DNA of 64,000 nucleotides from Nosocomiicoccus ampullae (GTDB lineage: Bacteria; Bacillota; Bacilli; Staphylococcales; Salinicoccaceae), in the NCBI RefSeq assembly GCF_019357495.1, contig NZ_CP079110.1, positions 1,426,001 to 1,490,000 of the forward strand, written 5' to 3'. This document shows, piece after piece, positions 30,313-39,219 of the stretch. Each line of letters opens with the position of its first letter. Within the stretch, counting starts at the first letter, position 1. The notes under the pieces are model-generated. The model had not been told where the DNA came from. It saw only the letters and a list, made by a program, of their open reading frames with translations, and searched no databases. The translations under genes and the position numbers were made by a program.

Positions 30313-30939
30313 TTACTCTTCGTCTTCAGATGATTCTTCAGCAGCTTCTTCTGATTCTTCAGCGTCTTCTGCTTCTTCAACTTCTTCCTCTTCTTCTTGA
30401 GGTACTGAAACCATCGCAAGAGTAGTGTCATCTTCGTCTTCAATCGTGAATGAGAACTGATCGCGGACATCTCCAACTGTAATTGAGTCTCCAACTTCAA
30501 GTTCTTCTACGTTAACTTCAATTTCTTCTGGAATGTCTGCTGGACGTGCTGTAACTTCAACAACGAAGTTAGGTTGTTCAACAACACCGCCGTCTTTTTC
30601 ACCAGCAGCTTCACCAACAGTAACGATGCTTACTTCAACAGTTCTTTCTTCGTCCATGTTGATTGCGATGAAGTCGATGTGATCAATTCTATTTTTTAAT
30701 GGTTCGAATTGATATTCGTTAACCATTACCTGAACTGACTTACCGTCAAGCTCTAGGTCAATAACACCGTTACGTCCGATTTCACGGATAAGTTTGATGA
30801 ATTCAACTTCATCAACAGTAACAGATGTATTCTCTACATTGTAACCGTAAAGTACTGAAGGTACTTTACCAGCTGCACGTAATTCATTGAGTTCACCTTT
30901 AGTTAAACTCTCTCTTGAATCCGCAACTAGTTTTGCCAT
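30313..30939 (-). CDS. rplY: 50S ribosomal protein L25, Ctc form
   Basis: Binds 5S rRNA; the long Ctc form is also a general stress protein in Bacillales. 208 residues: an N-terminal L25 domain (about 1-90, with GELNELRAAGKVPSVLYGY) and a C-terminal TL5-type beta domain (about 95-180). A very acidic tail of Glu, Asp and Ser ends the protein. The ATG at 30939 is chosen over a GTG four codons earlier. It follows prs and precedes pth, as in Staphylococcus. Confidence 0.94.
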   Translation of the reverse strand: MAKLVADSRESLTKGELNELRAAGKVPSVLYGYNVENTSVTVDEVEFIKLIREIGRNGVIDLELDGKSVQVMVNEYQFEPLKNRIDHIDFIAINMDEERTVEVSIVTVGEAAGEKDGGVVEQPNFVVEVTARPADIPEEIEVNVEELEVGDSITVGDVRDQFSFTIEDEDDTTLAMVSVPQEEEEEVEEAEDAEESEEAAEESSEDEE

Positions 30940-31054
30940 TATATTTTCCACCTTTCATAAACTAGCAGTCATTTTACCACTTTAACAAATAGCCATACGT
31001 AATAATACCATAAAAGAGACCAAATTGTAAAAGTATTTTAACTGTATTTACATT

Positions 31055-32029
31055 TTAGTCAAATAAACGACTCACTGAACGCTCTTCGTGAATACGAGTA
31101 ATTGCTTCAGCAAGGAGTTCTCCGACAGAAAGTTGTTTAATTTTATCGATTTGTTTTTCTTCTGGTAATTGAATTGAGTTTGTAACGATAACTTCTTTGA
31201 TTTGTGATTCACTTAAATTTTGAATTGCTTTACCAGATAATACTGGGTGTGAACAACATACATATACTTCTTTTGCGCCTTCTTCGATTAACTTATCTGC
31301 AGCAATTTTAATTGTGCCACCTGTGTCGATAATGTCATCGATAACGATTGCTGTTTTACCTTTAATATCTCCAACGATACTCATAACTTCCGCTACGTTT
31401 GCGCGTGGGCGACGTTTGTCGATAATCGCGATTGGTGATCCGAGTCTTTCAGCCATGCGACGTGCACGAGTTACCCCACCGTGGTCTGGTGACACGATAA
31501 CGACTTCTTCTTCATAGTTTAAGTCGTGTTTTTCATCTTCAAAGTATTTTGTAATTAACGGCACACTCGTTAAGTGGTCGATTGGAATGTCGAAAAACCC
31601 TTGAATTTGTGCAGCATGTAAATCGATAGATACTACGCGGTCTGCACCTGTAGTTTCAAGTAAGTTTGCAACAAGTTTTGCTGTGATTGGTTCACGTGGA
31701 CGTGATTTTCTGTCTTGACGTGCATAACCGTAGTACGGAATGACTAAGTTAATACGGCGTGCTGACGCGCGTTTTAACGCATCTACCATAATAAGTAATT
31801 CCATTAAATGATCGTTCACTGGTTCTGAAGTTGGTTGTACAACGAATATATCTTTCCCACGAACACTTTCTAAAATGTCGACTTGAACTTCTTTGTCAGA
31901 GAAACGATTCACTTTACATTTCCCAAGTTCGACTCCTAAATGTTTAGCGATTTCTTCAGCAAGTGGTTCATTTGCAGATAAAGTAAATACCTTCATATTA
32001 TCTTCAGGGTTTTTTTGGTTATTTGTCAT
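31055..32029 (-). CDS. prs: Ribose-phosphate pyrophosphokinase
   Basis: Makes PRPP from ribose-5-phosphate and ATP for nucleotide, His and Trp synthesis. About 324 residues with the divalent-cation site [14 protein letters not shown], the flexible loop around [15 protein letters not shown] and the PRPP loop [12 protein letters not shown]. The ATG at 32029 follows TTGGAGG; an internal ATG 11 codons later could also serve. It begins 15 bases after glmU, the conserved glmU-prs pair. Confidence 0.97.
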   Translation of the reverse strand: MTNNQKNPEDNMKVFTLSANEPLAEEIAKHLGVELGKCKVNRFSDKEVQVDILESVRGKDIFVVQPTSEPVNDHLMELLIMVDALKRASARRINLVIPYYGYARQDRKSRPREPITAKLVANLLETTGADRVVSIDLHAAQIQGFFDIPIDHLTSVPLITKYFEDEKHDLNYEEEVVIVSPDHGGVTRARRMAERLGSPIAIIDKRRPRANVAEVMSIVGDIKGKTAIVIDDIIDTGGTIKIAADKLIEEGAKEVYVCCSHPVLSGKAIQNLSESQIKEVIVTNSIQLPEEKQIDKIKQLSVGELLAEAITRIHEERSVSRLFD

Positions 32030-32044
32030 AATATCCTCCAACGA

Positions 32045-33157
32045 TTAGTTTTTATAATAATTTTCTTTAGTCGTTTGACGCTCACGTGCGATTGCTAGAC
32101 TGTCTGATGGTACGTCGTCAGTTACTGTGCTTCCTGCAGCAATCACTGATCGTTCACCAATTTCAATTGGCGCCATCATATTTGTGTTACAGCCGATAAA
32201 TGCATCATCTTTAATAATTGTTTTATACTTATTCACACCATCGTAATTTACTGTAATAGATCCACAACCAATGTTTGTACGCTTTCCGACCTCTGCATCT
32301 CCAATATAACTTAAATGAGACACTTTTGCACCATCATCTACGAAAGATTTTTTCGTTTCAACGAAGTTTCCGATTTTTACAGATTCACCAAGCTTTGTGC
32401 CTGGTCGAATTTGTGCAAATGGACCAATTGAAGTCCCATCTCCAACTTCTGAATCTGTAATGACTGAATGTCTAATTTGTACATTATTTCCAACTCTAGC
32501 ATTCGTTAATTCGCTGTCACCTCTGATTTCACAGTTTTCTCCGATAACTGTTTCTCCTTCAATAACAGCACCCGGATAAATGATGGTATCCATTCCAATC
32601 TCTACTGTGCTATCAATATACGTCTGTTCTGGGTTAATAATCGTCACACCATTATCCATTAATTTGTCTAAAATTACCGTTTGGTATAAGTAACGTGCGT
32701 TTGCGAGTTCTTTTCTCGTTTCGACAATAAATACTCCAAAGTCCGCTTCAACTGCCCCAATTTGTTTTGCCATATTATCAATCGTATCTAACTTAAGATT
32801 AGACACTTCTTTATGAGAAGCTATTAACACTTGACCGTCGACCACGTAAATATTGTCCATATCTTCTTCGTATAAACTTTGGTACATTTCATTAAAAATA
32901 AGTGGTGAACGACTGTCGACAAATACTGTATCTTGTTTTTCTAATTGAGTTGCGTCTGTAAGCACTGGATACGATTCAAACGTCTCATCTAACCCTTCTT
33001 TTGACGTTAGGTAAATATCATAAACGCCTGAAAGTTTTAGCTGATTAATAATATGTTGTAATATCGTTGTGCCACATAATTTGTGTAGTGTTGTATGTGT
33101 GTTTGATTTCATTAAAGATGTATCAACATCTGTTAAAATGACTGCTTGCCTTTGCAT
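32045..33157 (-). CDS. glmU: GlmU-like protein: acetyltransferase domain intact, uridyltransferase domain degenerate
   Basis: Normal GlmU acetylates GlcN-1-P and then joins it to UTP, giving UDP-GlcNAc. This protein has about 370 residues against about 450. The C-terminal left-handed beta-helix (about 170-370) is well kept, including HLSYIGDAEVG with the catalytic histidine and CGSITVNYDGVNKYKT. The N-terminal part still aligns with S. aureus GlmU but lacks the nucleotide-binding signature: LAAGKGTRM reads LTDVDTSLM, the YKVLH lysine is lost (HTTLH), GDTPL reads DGQVL, and about 80 residues are missing. It therefore looks active only as an acetyltransferase. GGAGG precedes the ATG at 33157. 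The spoVG-glmU-prs context is standard, so it is the orthologue. Confidence 0.9.
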   Translation of the reverse strand: MQRQAVILTDVDTSLMKSNTHTTLHKLCGTTILQHIINQLKLSGVYDIYLTSKEGLDETFESYPVLTDATQLEKQDTVFVDSRSPLIFNEMYQSLYEEDMDNIYVVDGQVLIASHKEVSNLKLDTIDNMAKQIGAVEADFGVFIVETRKELANARYLYQTVILDKLMDNGVTIINPEQTYIDSTVEIGMDTIIYPGAVIEGETVIGENCEIRGDSELTNARVGNNVQIRHSVITDSEVGDGTSIGPFAQIRPGTKLGESVKIGNFVETKKSFVDDGAKVSHLSYIGDAEVGKRTNIGCGSITVNYDGVNKYKTIIKDDAFIGCNTNMMAPIEIGERSVIAAGSTVTDDVPSDSLAIARERQTTKENYYKN

Positions 33158-33235
33158 AATATAATATGCCTCCAAAATTGTTTACTTCTTTTACTATTTT
33201 ACAATATTTCTCGGGAAATTTAAAAATATAAAAAA

Positions 33236-33256
33236 GCTAGGGAATTCTGCCCTAGC
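33236..33256 (-). terminator. Terminator after spoVG
   Basis: GCTAGGG/CCCTAGC stem with 7-base loop, T-rich on the minus strand, between spoVG and glmU. Confidence 0.8.
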
Positions 33257-33264
33257 CTTCGTGA

Positions 33265-33573
33265 TTACTCTTCTACTTCTTCGTCTTCATTTACTTCTTC
33301 ATCAGGTTCTACTGGATCTTCAGTTTCTTCATAGACACGCATTACTTCTTCTTGGACATGTTGTCTCATGTCTGAATTAATTGGATGAGCGATATCTCTA
33401 AACTCACCGTCTGCTGTACGTTTACTTGGCATCGCCACGAACATACCATTATTTCCGTCAATTACTCTTAAATCATGCACGACAAACGAATCATCAAAAG
33501 TAATTGATGCTAATGCTTTCATTCGCGTATCCGGATTGTTAACTTTACGTAATCTTACATCTGTGATTTTCAT
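33265..33573 (-). CDS. spoVG: SpoVG, site-specific DNA/RNA-binding regulator
   Basis: 102 residues with the family start [28 protein letters not shown] and the core [20 protein letters not shown]. In Staphylococcus SpoVG is a sigma-B-dependent regulator of capsule, wall and virulence genes. The C-terminus is a long acidic tail ([14 protein letters not shown]). It follows ridA and precedes glmU, the conserved Bacillales order. GAGTCCTCC on the plus strand marks a good RBS. Confidence 0.96.
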   Translation of the reverse strand: MKITDVRLRKVNNPDTRMKALASITFDDSFVVHDLRVIDGNNGMFVAMPSKRTADGEFRDIAHPINSDMRQHVQEEVMRVYEETEDPVEPDEEVNEDEEVEE

Positions 33574-33619
33574 AATTTGTGAGTCCTCCTGTAGTAAGTA
33601 ATTCGGACATGTGTTTCTA

Positions 33620-34000
33620 TTATTTAAAAGAAGCGATGAGTTCTATTTCAACTTTTACATCTTTTGGTAATCTACTCACTTCAACACATGATCTCGCTGG
33701 TAGTTTACCCGTAAAGTACTCGCTGTAAACTTCGTTAATGTCTTCGAAGTGATTCATATCTGAAATAAAGATTAACGTCTTCACAACGTTATCAAAATCT
33801 AATCCAACTTCTTTAAGAATCGCACCGAGATTATCTAACACTTGTTTTGTTTGTGCTTTTACGTCACCAGAAACGATTTCGCCTTTTAAATTTAATGGAA
33901 TTTGCCCTGACGTATAAAGTAAGTCTCCAACTTTCATCGCGTGACTATACGGTCCAAGTGCTTCTGGTACGTTTTTTGTATTAATCATTTCTGTATTCAT
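33620..34000 (-). CDS. ridA: RidA family reactive enamine/imine deaminase (YabJ)
   Basis: 126 residues. Family members hydrolyse reactive enamine intermediates from PLP enzymes. Features seen: [49 protein letters not shown] and [21 protein letters not shown], which holds the conserved arginine that binds the carboxylate. The ATG at 34000 (MNTEMINTK) is used. The gene lies between purR and spoVG, as in B. subtilis. Confidence 0.95.
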   Translation of the reverse strand: MNTEMINTKNVPEALGPYSHAMKVGDLLYTSGQIPLNLKGEIVSGDVKAQTKQVLDNLGAILKEVGLDFDNVVKTLIFISDMNHFEDINEVYSEYFTGKLPARSCVEVSRLPKDVKVEIELIASFK

Positions 34001-34028
34001 AGTAAACACATTCCTTTCCAGTTGTTAT

Positions 34029-34862
34029 CTATCCCTTTTTAAAGTTATCTAAACAATTCCCAGGCTCTACAGTGAACGTTTCGTTAAACTCATCAATTTC
34101 TGACACTTTAACGATTGACGTATATTCTTTATAGCGGCGCTTACCACTATTATCTTTAGATTCAGCGAGTACTGTTACTCCGACGACTGTCGCTTCAAAT
34201 TCTTCCATTAAACTAATGACCCCATTAATCGAACCACCTGCACGTAAAAAGTCATCGATAACTAGAACACGACTTCCTTGTTTTAACGTGCGTTTTGCGA
34301 GGATCATCGTTTCAATTTTTCGAGTCGATCCAGATACGTAGTTCACAGACACTGTCGACCCTTCAGTTATTTTATTATCTTTACGGATTACAGCGACCGG
34401 TACGTTTAATTTTGTCGCCACAGCATGTGCCATCGGAATTCCTTTTGTAGCGATTGTTACAACAGCATCAATATGCTTATCTTCATATAACGTCACGACA
34501 AGATCTGCTAACTTTGTCATAAGAGACGCATTTCCGACAATGTCCGATAAGTATAAGTATCCACCTGGTAATAAGCGATTCGACTGAGAAATTTCTTCTT
34601 CAAATTCCTTAACAATTTCCACTGCCGTATGATAATCGATTTTTGGTATAAAAGTCACTCCACCATTTGCACCGTGGGTTGTCACAATTTTACCGATATT
34701 TTCATTTTCAAATACTTCTTTTAAAATTCGAAGATCTTCACTAATCGAAGACTTCGCTTGTGTAAATTTATCTACAAAAGTAGATAAAGGAACACGTGCA
34801 TTTGGGCGTCTTGTTAAATACTCTGTAATGAACACGAGCCGTTCACTGCGTTTATACTTCAT
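34029..34862 (-). CDS. purR: Purine operon repressor PurR
   Basis: Represses purine genes until PRPP signals demand. 277 residues: an N-terminal winged helix (about 1-75, RSERLVFITEYLTRRPN) and a C-terminal phosphoribosyltransferase-like domain with the PRPP loop VLVIDDFLRAGGSI. The ATG at 34862 follows GGAGAGAAACAA; the open frame reaches back to the ispE stop but without a signal. The C-terminus ends GNCLDNFKKG. Confidence 0.95.
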   Translation of the reverse strand: MKYKRSERLVFITEYLTRRPNARVPLSTFVDKFTQAKSSISEDLRILKEVFENENIGKIVTTHGANGGVTFIPKIDYHTAVEIVKEFEEEISQSNRLLPGGYLYLSDIVGNASLMTKLADLVVTLYEDKHIDAVVTIATKGIPMAHAVATKLNVPVAVIRKDNKITEGSTVSVNYVSGSTRKIETMILAKRTLKQGSRVLVIDDFLRAGGSINGVISLMEEFEATVVGVTVLAESKDNSGKRRYKEYTSIVKVSEIDEFNETFTVEPGNCLDNFKKG

Positions 34863-34895
34863 TTGTTTCTCTCCATTTAGCTTTTTGTAGTTCAT

Positions 34896-35735
34896 TTACC
34901 CGATTAAACGTACTTTGTATACTTCGTCACAAATCCCTTTAATTGCGTTAAATAACTGCGTTGCTTGATGTTCTTTCTTACAAATGCCGTACACTGTCGG
35001 TCCACTTCCACTCATTAGTACACCATCTGCTTTACTTTGCTTAAAACATTCGAGTAAACTGTCTACTTTTTTATAGCGTCGTCTCGTAATATTTTGTAAA
35101 TCATTTGATAGTGCTGCTATGACGTCTTCGTATGTACCGTTATTTAAAGCTTCAACCATTTTCTTCGTACCACGATTTGACTTCTCTTTACGAACTGCTT
35201 GGTATATTTGCTTTGTTGAGACACTAAGCCCTGGTTTTGCGAGAACAACCCATGCATTCACTGGCTTTTTAAGCGGCTGTGTCATTTCACCACGTCCTTT
35301 TGCGATTCTTGTACCACCATACACGCAAAAAGGTATATCCGACCCGATTTCAGCACTACGACGTGCGAGCTCATTTATATCTAAATTTAAATCAAACAAT
35401 GTGTTCATGCCTCTAAATGTCGCAGCTGCATCTGAACTTCCACCACCAAGTCCAGCAGACACTGGGATATTTTTGTCGATATGGATATTTACACCACCTG
35501 CTCCGTACTCTTGCATAATTAAAGCAGCCTGGTAAACGAGATTTTTCTTACCGAGTGGTAAAAATCCATAATTTGAAGATAAAACAATTCGATTATCTTG
35601 TCGCTTTTCAAATGTAAGATAATCATTTAAATCAATTGTTGTCATCACCATTTCGACTTCATGATATCCATCGTCGCGCTTATAGAGTACATCTAGCGTT
35701 AAATTAATCTTCGCTGGTGCTGTTTCTATATGCAT
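34896..35735 (-). CDS. ispE: 4-diphosphocytidyl-2-C-methyl-D-erythritol kinase family protein (IspE)
   Basis: GHMP kinase of the MEP isoprenoid pathway in organisms that have it. 279 residues: N-terminal APAKINLTLDV, the ATP-binding PVSAGLGGGSSDAAATFRG (about 90-108) and the C-terminal LMSGSGPTVYGI. Staphylococcaceae make isoprenoids by mevalonate, and their retained IspE homologue at this locus has an unclear role, so kinase function on the MEP intermediate is uncertain. In S. aureus veg and rsmA lie directly upstream; here about 7 kb of accessory genes intervene. Confidence 0.92.
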   Translation of the reverse strand: MHIETAPAKINLTLDVLYKRDDGYHEVEMVMTTIDLNDYLTFEKRQDNRIVLSSNYGFLPLGKKNLVYQAALIMQEYGAGGVNIHIDKNIPVSAGLGGGSSDAAATFRGMNTLFDLNLDINELARRSAEIGSDIPFCVYGGTRIAKGRGEMTQPLKKPVNAWVVLAKPGLSVSTKQIYQAVRKEKSNRGTKKMVEALNNGTYEDVIAALSNDLQNITRRRYKKVDSLLECFKQSKADGVLMSGSGPTVYGICKKEHQATQLFNAIKGICDEVYKVRLIG

Positions 35736-35827
35736 ATCATCCGTCCCTTACTGATTAATAAATTACTTATAATGATACTAATTTTTTTATATTATCTAAA
35801 GGAAAAACTCTTTTTTATCGCTTAAAA

Positions 35828-35857
35828 AAGACGGATTAGAATCTTCTAATCCGTCTT
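35828..35857 (-). terminator. Terminator of the metal transporter operon
   Basis: AAGACGGATTAGA/TCTAATCCGTCTT stem with a short loop, six T residues on the minus strand. It lies between the transporter operon and ispE. Confidence 0.88.
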
Positions 35858-35893
35858 AATATATAACATTTTAGTTATGGCATACTAAAAATA

Positions 35894-36829
35894 TTATTGA
35901 TTCATACCGTCAGATAAGACGTTTAGGTTGTATCTTAAGTAATCTAAGTAAGTACTTGCTTCACTATCTTGGTTACCGATCTCGTCACTATATAGTGGTT
36001 TATCGTAAATCGGTACGCCAGATTCTTTAGATACAGCTTCCATTGGACGTCTATCGACATTTGATTCTACGAATAATACAGGTGGTTGGTGTTTTTTAAC
36101 AAAGTCTGTTGCATCTTTAATTTGTTGTGGAGAACCGTTTTCTTCTGTATCAATCGCCCAGATATATCCTTCTTGAATATTATATTGCTCTGTTAAATAC
36201 TGGAATGCAAATTCACTCGCAATTAAAATTCTACGATCATCTGGAATATCCTCAAATGTCTGACGATAATCATTTTCGATTTCCTTTAACTCATTAATAT
36301 AATCTTCTCCACGTTCTTTATAGTACTCACTATTTTCTTCGTCGAGTTCGATTAGTGCACTTTTGACAGCTTCTGCCATCTTAATTCCAACGTTTGGGTC
36401 AATAAATGAGTGTGGGTTAATTTCTTCATCAGCAGTCCCTTCTGCTAAATACATCGGTTCAACGTCGTCCGTTGCACGAAATATTTTGTCCTCATCATAA
36501 TCAACTGATGACACGAGTTTGTCTAACCAACCACCGTTTTCACCTTCTAAGTTCAATCCGTTATAAAATAACGCATCACTATCTGTTAAGAACTGAATGT
36601 CTTCTGGCTTTGGATCGTATTCATGTGGGTCTGTACCAAGTGGTACTAAGTTATATACCTCTACATGTTCGCCTCCAATTGCTTCAACCATGTCTGTCAT
36701 GATTGAGAATGTCGACGTAATTTTTAACGGCTCGTCAGTTCCTTCATCTGCAGTTTCAGATGAACAGCCTGTTAAAATAAGTAACGCGACTAAAATACCT
36801 GATAATTTTTTAATTAAATCCATTTCCAT
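35894..36829 (-). CDS. Metal ABC transporter substrate-binding lipoprotein (Mn-type)
   Basis: 311 residues. A signal peptide ends in the lipobox LTGC (Cys22), so it is a lipoprotein on the outer face of the membrane. It is a cluster A-I protein of the MntC/PsaA/SitA type: DPHEYDPKPED and NPHSFIDPN supply two histidines, ASEFAFQYL a glutamate and PLYSDEIG an aspartate. The His-His-Glu-Asp set is the one typical of manganese (or iron) binders; zinc binders carry a third histidine. AAGGAG precedes the ATG, with a second ATG two codons later. It is last of three genes and overlaps the permease by 16 bases. Confidence 0.92.
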   Translation of the reverse strand: MEMDLIKKLSGILVALLILTGCSSETADEGTDEPLKITSTFSIMTDMVEAIGGEHVEVYNLVPLGTDPHEYDPKPEDIQFLTDSDALFYNGLNLEGENGGWLDKLVSSVDYDEDKIFRATDDVEPMYLAEGTADEEINPHSFIDPNVGIKMAEAVKSALIELDEENSEYYKERGEDYINELKEIENDYRQTFEDIPDDRRILIASEFAFQYLTEQYNIQEGYIWAIDTEENGSPQQIKDATDFVKKHQPPVLFVESNVDRRPMEAVSKESGVPIYDKPLYSDEIGNQDSEASTYLDYLRYNLNVLSDGMNQ

Positions 36830-37647
36830 AAAACTCCTTTCTTAGGTGCAAATATAAATGCGAGTAAGAAAAATGCTGTTGCAACGAGCACAATCGTTGG
36901 ACCACTTGATAGGTTGAATTTAATACTAAACATTAGTCCAATAATTGCTGAGATTCCGCCAAGACTCGCTGATAATATAATCATGGATGACATACGTTTT
37001 GTGAGTAAATACGCAGTCGCTGCTGGTGTAATTAAAAGGCTCACAACTAATACAACCCCGACAGTTTGTAGTGATACGACTGTAACGAGTGTGAGCAAGA
37101 CCATTAAACCGTAGTGAATAGTTTTTACCGGCATACCGCTTGCTTCTGCCATCGTTGGATCAAATGTTGTCATTAAAAATTCTTTATAGAATAACACAAC
37201 AACAAATATTACAACTCCAGCAACAATCAGCGTTAATGTTCTATCGACATCTCGAACTGTTAATACGTTACCAAATAGTATTTCTGTTAAATCCATAGCC
37301 GTATTCGCCTTAGCAATAAGAAGTACCCCAATTGCAAAAAATGTCGAAAACACAATTCCAATAGCTGAGTCATTTTTAATATTACTGTTCTGATTAATAA
37401 ACCCAATGCCAATCGCTGCAAGTAAACCGACAACAACAGCACCAATGAAAAAGTTAATGCCGAGCATAAACGAAATCGCAACACCTGGTAACACCGCATG
37501 GGAGATTGCGTCTCCCATTAACGCAAGTCCCCGTAAGACGATAAAGCTCCCAATCACACCACATACGATTCCTACAACTAATCCTGTGAGTAATGCTTTT
37601 TGAAAGAACTCATAAGCAAAAATATCTTGAAAGATATTCATGACCAT
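36814..37647 (-). CDS. Metal ABC transporter permease
   Basis: 277 residues of the ABC-3 (ZnuB/MntB) family with about eight membrane helices, starting MVMNIFQDIFAYEFFQKALLTG and containing the conserved LMGDAISHAVLPGVAISF loop that docks to the ATPase. It shares one base with the ATPase gene upstream and overlaps the lipoprotein gene downstream, so the three are translated together. Confidence 0.93.
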   Translation of the reverse strand: MVMNIFQDIFAYEFFQKALLTGLVVGIVCGVIGSFIVLRGLALMGDAISHAVLPGVAISFMLGINFFIGAVVVGLLAAIGIGFINQNSNIKNDSAIGIVFSTFFAIGVLLIAKANTAMDLTEILFGNVLTVRDVDRTLTLIVAGVVIFVVVLFYKEFLMTTFDPTMAEASGMPVKTIHYGLMVLLTLVTVVSLQTVGVVLVVSLLITPAATAYLLTKRMSSMIILSASLGGISAIIGLMFSIKFNLSSGPTIVLVATAFFLLAFIFAPKKGVLWKWI

Positions 37648-38372
37648 TATGCTTCACCTGCTTTCACAATGATGTTATCACCGTATGCTTCTTTTAAGTT
37701 TTTCTCAGTGAATACTTTATCGACTGATCCGTAAGCTAATACACCATGGTCAACTAATATAAGACCATCAAAATAGTCGTGCACTTTACTTAAATCATGA
37801 TGAACAATTAATATCGTAATGCCGTCTCTTGCCATTTCTTTTAAGACGTTGACGATAACTTTTTCACTTTTAACATCAATCCCAACAAATGGTTCATCTA
37901 AAAACACAAGATCACTATGTTGCGCGAGTGTTCTAGCCATTAATATGCGCTGAAATTGTCCGCCAGATAGCTCTCCGATTTGACGATCTTTAAATTCTTC
38001 CATACCAACCTTTTTAAGACTTTCTAACGTACGTTCCTTTTCTTTTTTACCTGGGCGTTTAATAAGCCCGAGATTTGGATACGTACCCATCAATACACAA
38101 TCAAATACAGTCATTGGAAAAGTCATATCTATATTTGCTCGCTGAGGGACGTAAGACGTACGCTTTGCATGTTTTTTCATACGCTCACCATTAAAAGTCA
38201 CTTGACCTGAACTTGGCACAAGATCTAGCATGCCTTTAATCAAAGAAGACTTACCAGCACCGTTCGAGCCGATAATGCCATATATATTACCTGTTTCTAG
38301 TTCAAATGACGCATCACGTATCGCATGGATATGTTTATCGTATACGACATTTAAATCTTCTACCTTTAGCAT
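37647..38372 (-). CDS. Metal ABC transporter ATP-binding protein
   Basis: 241 residues, the ATPase of the manganese-type importer. Walker A GSNGAGKSS (about 35-43), Q-loop VPQRANID, signature LSGGQFQR, Walker B LVFLDEP and the H-loop VHHDLSK are all present. It is first in the operon. Its promoter (38403-38431) overlaps an inverted repeat that may be a metalloregulator site. The three-gene operon lies between ispE and veg, which are adjacent in S. aureus. Confidence 0.94.
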   Translation of the reverse strand: MLKVEDLNVVYDKHIHAIRDASFELETGNIYGIIGSNGAGKSSLIKGMLDLVPSSGQVTFNGERMKKHAKRTSYVPQRANIDMTFPMTVFDCVLMGTYPNLGLIKRPGKKEKERTLESLKKVGMEEFKDRQIGELSGGQFQRILMARTLAQHSDLVFLDEPFVGIDVKSEKVIVNVLKEMARDGITILIVHHDLSKVHDYFDGLILVDHGVLAYGSVDKVFTEKNLKEAYGDNIIVKAGEA

Positions 38373-38402
38373 TTTATATCACCCTATCTTTGTATAATTT
38401 TT

Positions 38403-38438
38403 AGGATACCATATATTTATTTTTTAGTAAACCCTAAA
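38403..38438 (-). promoter_or_regulatory. Promoter and candidate metalloregulator site of the Mn-type transporter
   Basis: Minus strand: -35 TTTACT (38426-38431), 17-bp spacer, -10 TATCCT (38403-38408). TTTAG (38423-38427) and CTAAA (38434-38438) form an inverted repeat over the -35, resembling the TTTAGG half-sites of DtxR/MntR-family operators. Identity of the regulator is inference. Confidence 0.45.
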
Positions 38439-38548
38439 CATTTAGAAAATGATGAGAGTTTGAGGGTGGAGTTGCATTTATTCGTGTGAATAATTGTTTT
38501 TTTGCAGATAAAGAACGACTGTGTGAGCATAGAATTCATGTTTCGTTG

Positions 38549-38776
38549 CTCTTATTTACAAATTCGAGCTTGCAGCACTAAAATTTGTTAAATATATCCA
38601 GTTATTTAACAAAAAATCAGAATTGCGAACTATTTTTGTTAGATAAAAAAATATATTTAACAAATATCAATCGACTCAAGCAAAATATGTTAAATATATC
38701 CGGATATCTAACAGAATCACCATTTTTTTGTTAAATATAATTTTGCGAAGTATTTTATTACCCTTGAGAAGATAAA
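38549..38776. repeat. Direct repeat copy 1 with phased palindromes, locus 2
   Basis: 228-bp element nearly identical to 39730-39956 (a handful of substitutions and one 1-base indel). It contains 30-bp palindromes starting at 38584, 38635 and 38686, exactly 51 bp apart, then a fourth partial unit 41 bp later and a half-unit about 50 bp before the first. Arms are of the type TTTGTTAAATATATC and TTATTTAACAAA. Spacers include AGAATTGCGAAC. The stretch 38439-38548 before it holds no recognisable gene. Confidence 0.9.
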
Positions 38777-38807
38777 CAGTCTATTTCAACCGCTTAGCTG
38801 CAAGACA

Positions 38808-38887
38808 CCACGCTTTTCATCTCTCTTATTTACAAATTTATGCCTTGGATGCGGAAATTTGTTAGATATATCCAGTTATTTAACAAA
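38808..38887. repeat. Direct repeat copy 3, partial, before the peptide gene
   Basis: About 80 bp matching the first part of the 39715-39797 copy, including CGCTTTTCATCTCTCTTATTT and one full 30-bp palindrome (38858-38887). It ends 18 bases before the start codon of the peptide gene, so the palindrome could act in that gene's control region. Confidence 0.8.
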
Positions 38888-38905
38888 AAAGATGATACAT
38901 TAATA

Positions 38906-39121
38906 ATGAGTGAGTCTATCTCTAAAGATAAAGAAATTACTACCAATTATTTAATATCAGAAAATGAAGTTAGTACATATGCATTAACAGACAAACAAGT
39001 CTTCGCTTTAGAATGGGCTTGTATATTCTCAAGCTACATGGGATGTATAGGAACATCACTAGCCGCAGGAGCAGCTGGAACACTAATTTCCAGACCTGTA
39101 GTAACTGTTACTGGAGCCTAG
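38906..39121 (+). CDS. Bacteriocin-like small peptide precursor (candidate)
   Basis: 71 residues. A charged, leader-like N-terminal half (MSESISKDKEITTNYLISEN and on to TDKQVF) is followed by a hydrophobic, Gly/Ala/Ser/Thr-rich half with two cysteines seven residues apart (WACIFSSYMGC) and GTSLAAGAAGT, ending VVTVTGA. This leader-plus-core layout resembles ribosomally made antimicrobial peptides, but I do not recognise the family and no modification enzyme or exporter lies nearby. The ATG at 38906 has only a weak RBS; an ATG at 38840 would run through the repeat. A second frame just downstream (39129-39200) encodes a peptide-like stretch, hinting at a frameshift. Next comes an immunity-like gene. 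Confidence 0.5.
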   Translation: MSESISKDKEITTNYLISENEVSTYALTDKQVFALEWACIFSSYMGCIGTSLAAGAAGTLISRPVVTVTGA

Positions 39122-39219
39122 GAGGATGAGCTTGCAGATACCTTTTCCAAACACCAGTTGAACAATTCGGCGGAAAACAAGCCGCTTGTAAATTTTTTAG
39201 TTAAAGTGAGTTTTATTTT

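Noticed and set aside
38584-38715. CRISPR array
   Set aside because: Units are 30 bp with 21-bp spacers, but repeats are divergent palindromes, spacers are the same in both 227-bp copies, and there are no cas genes or leader.
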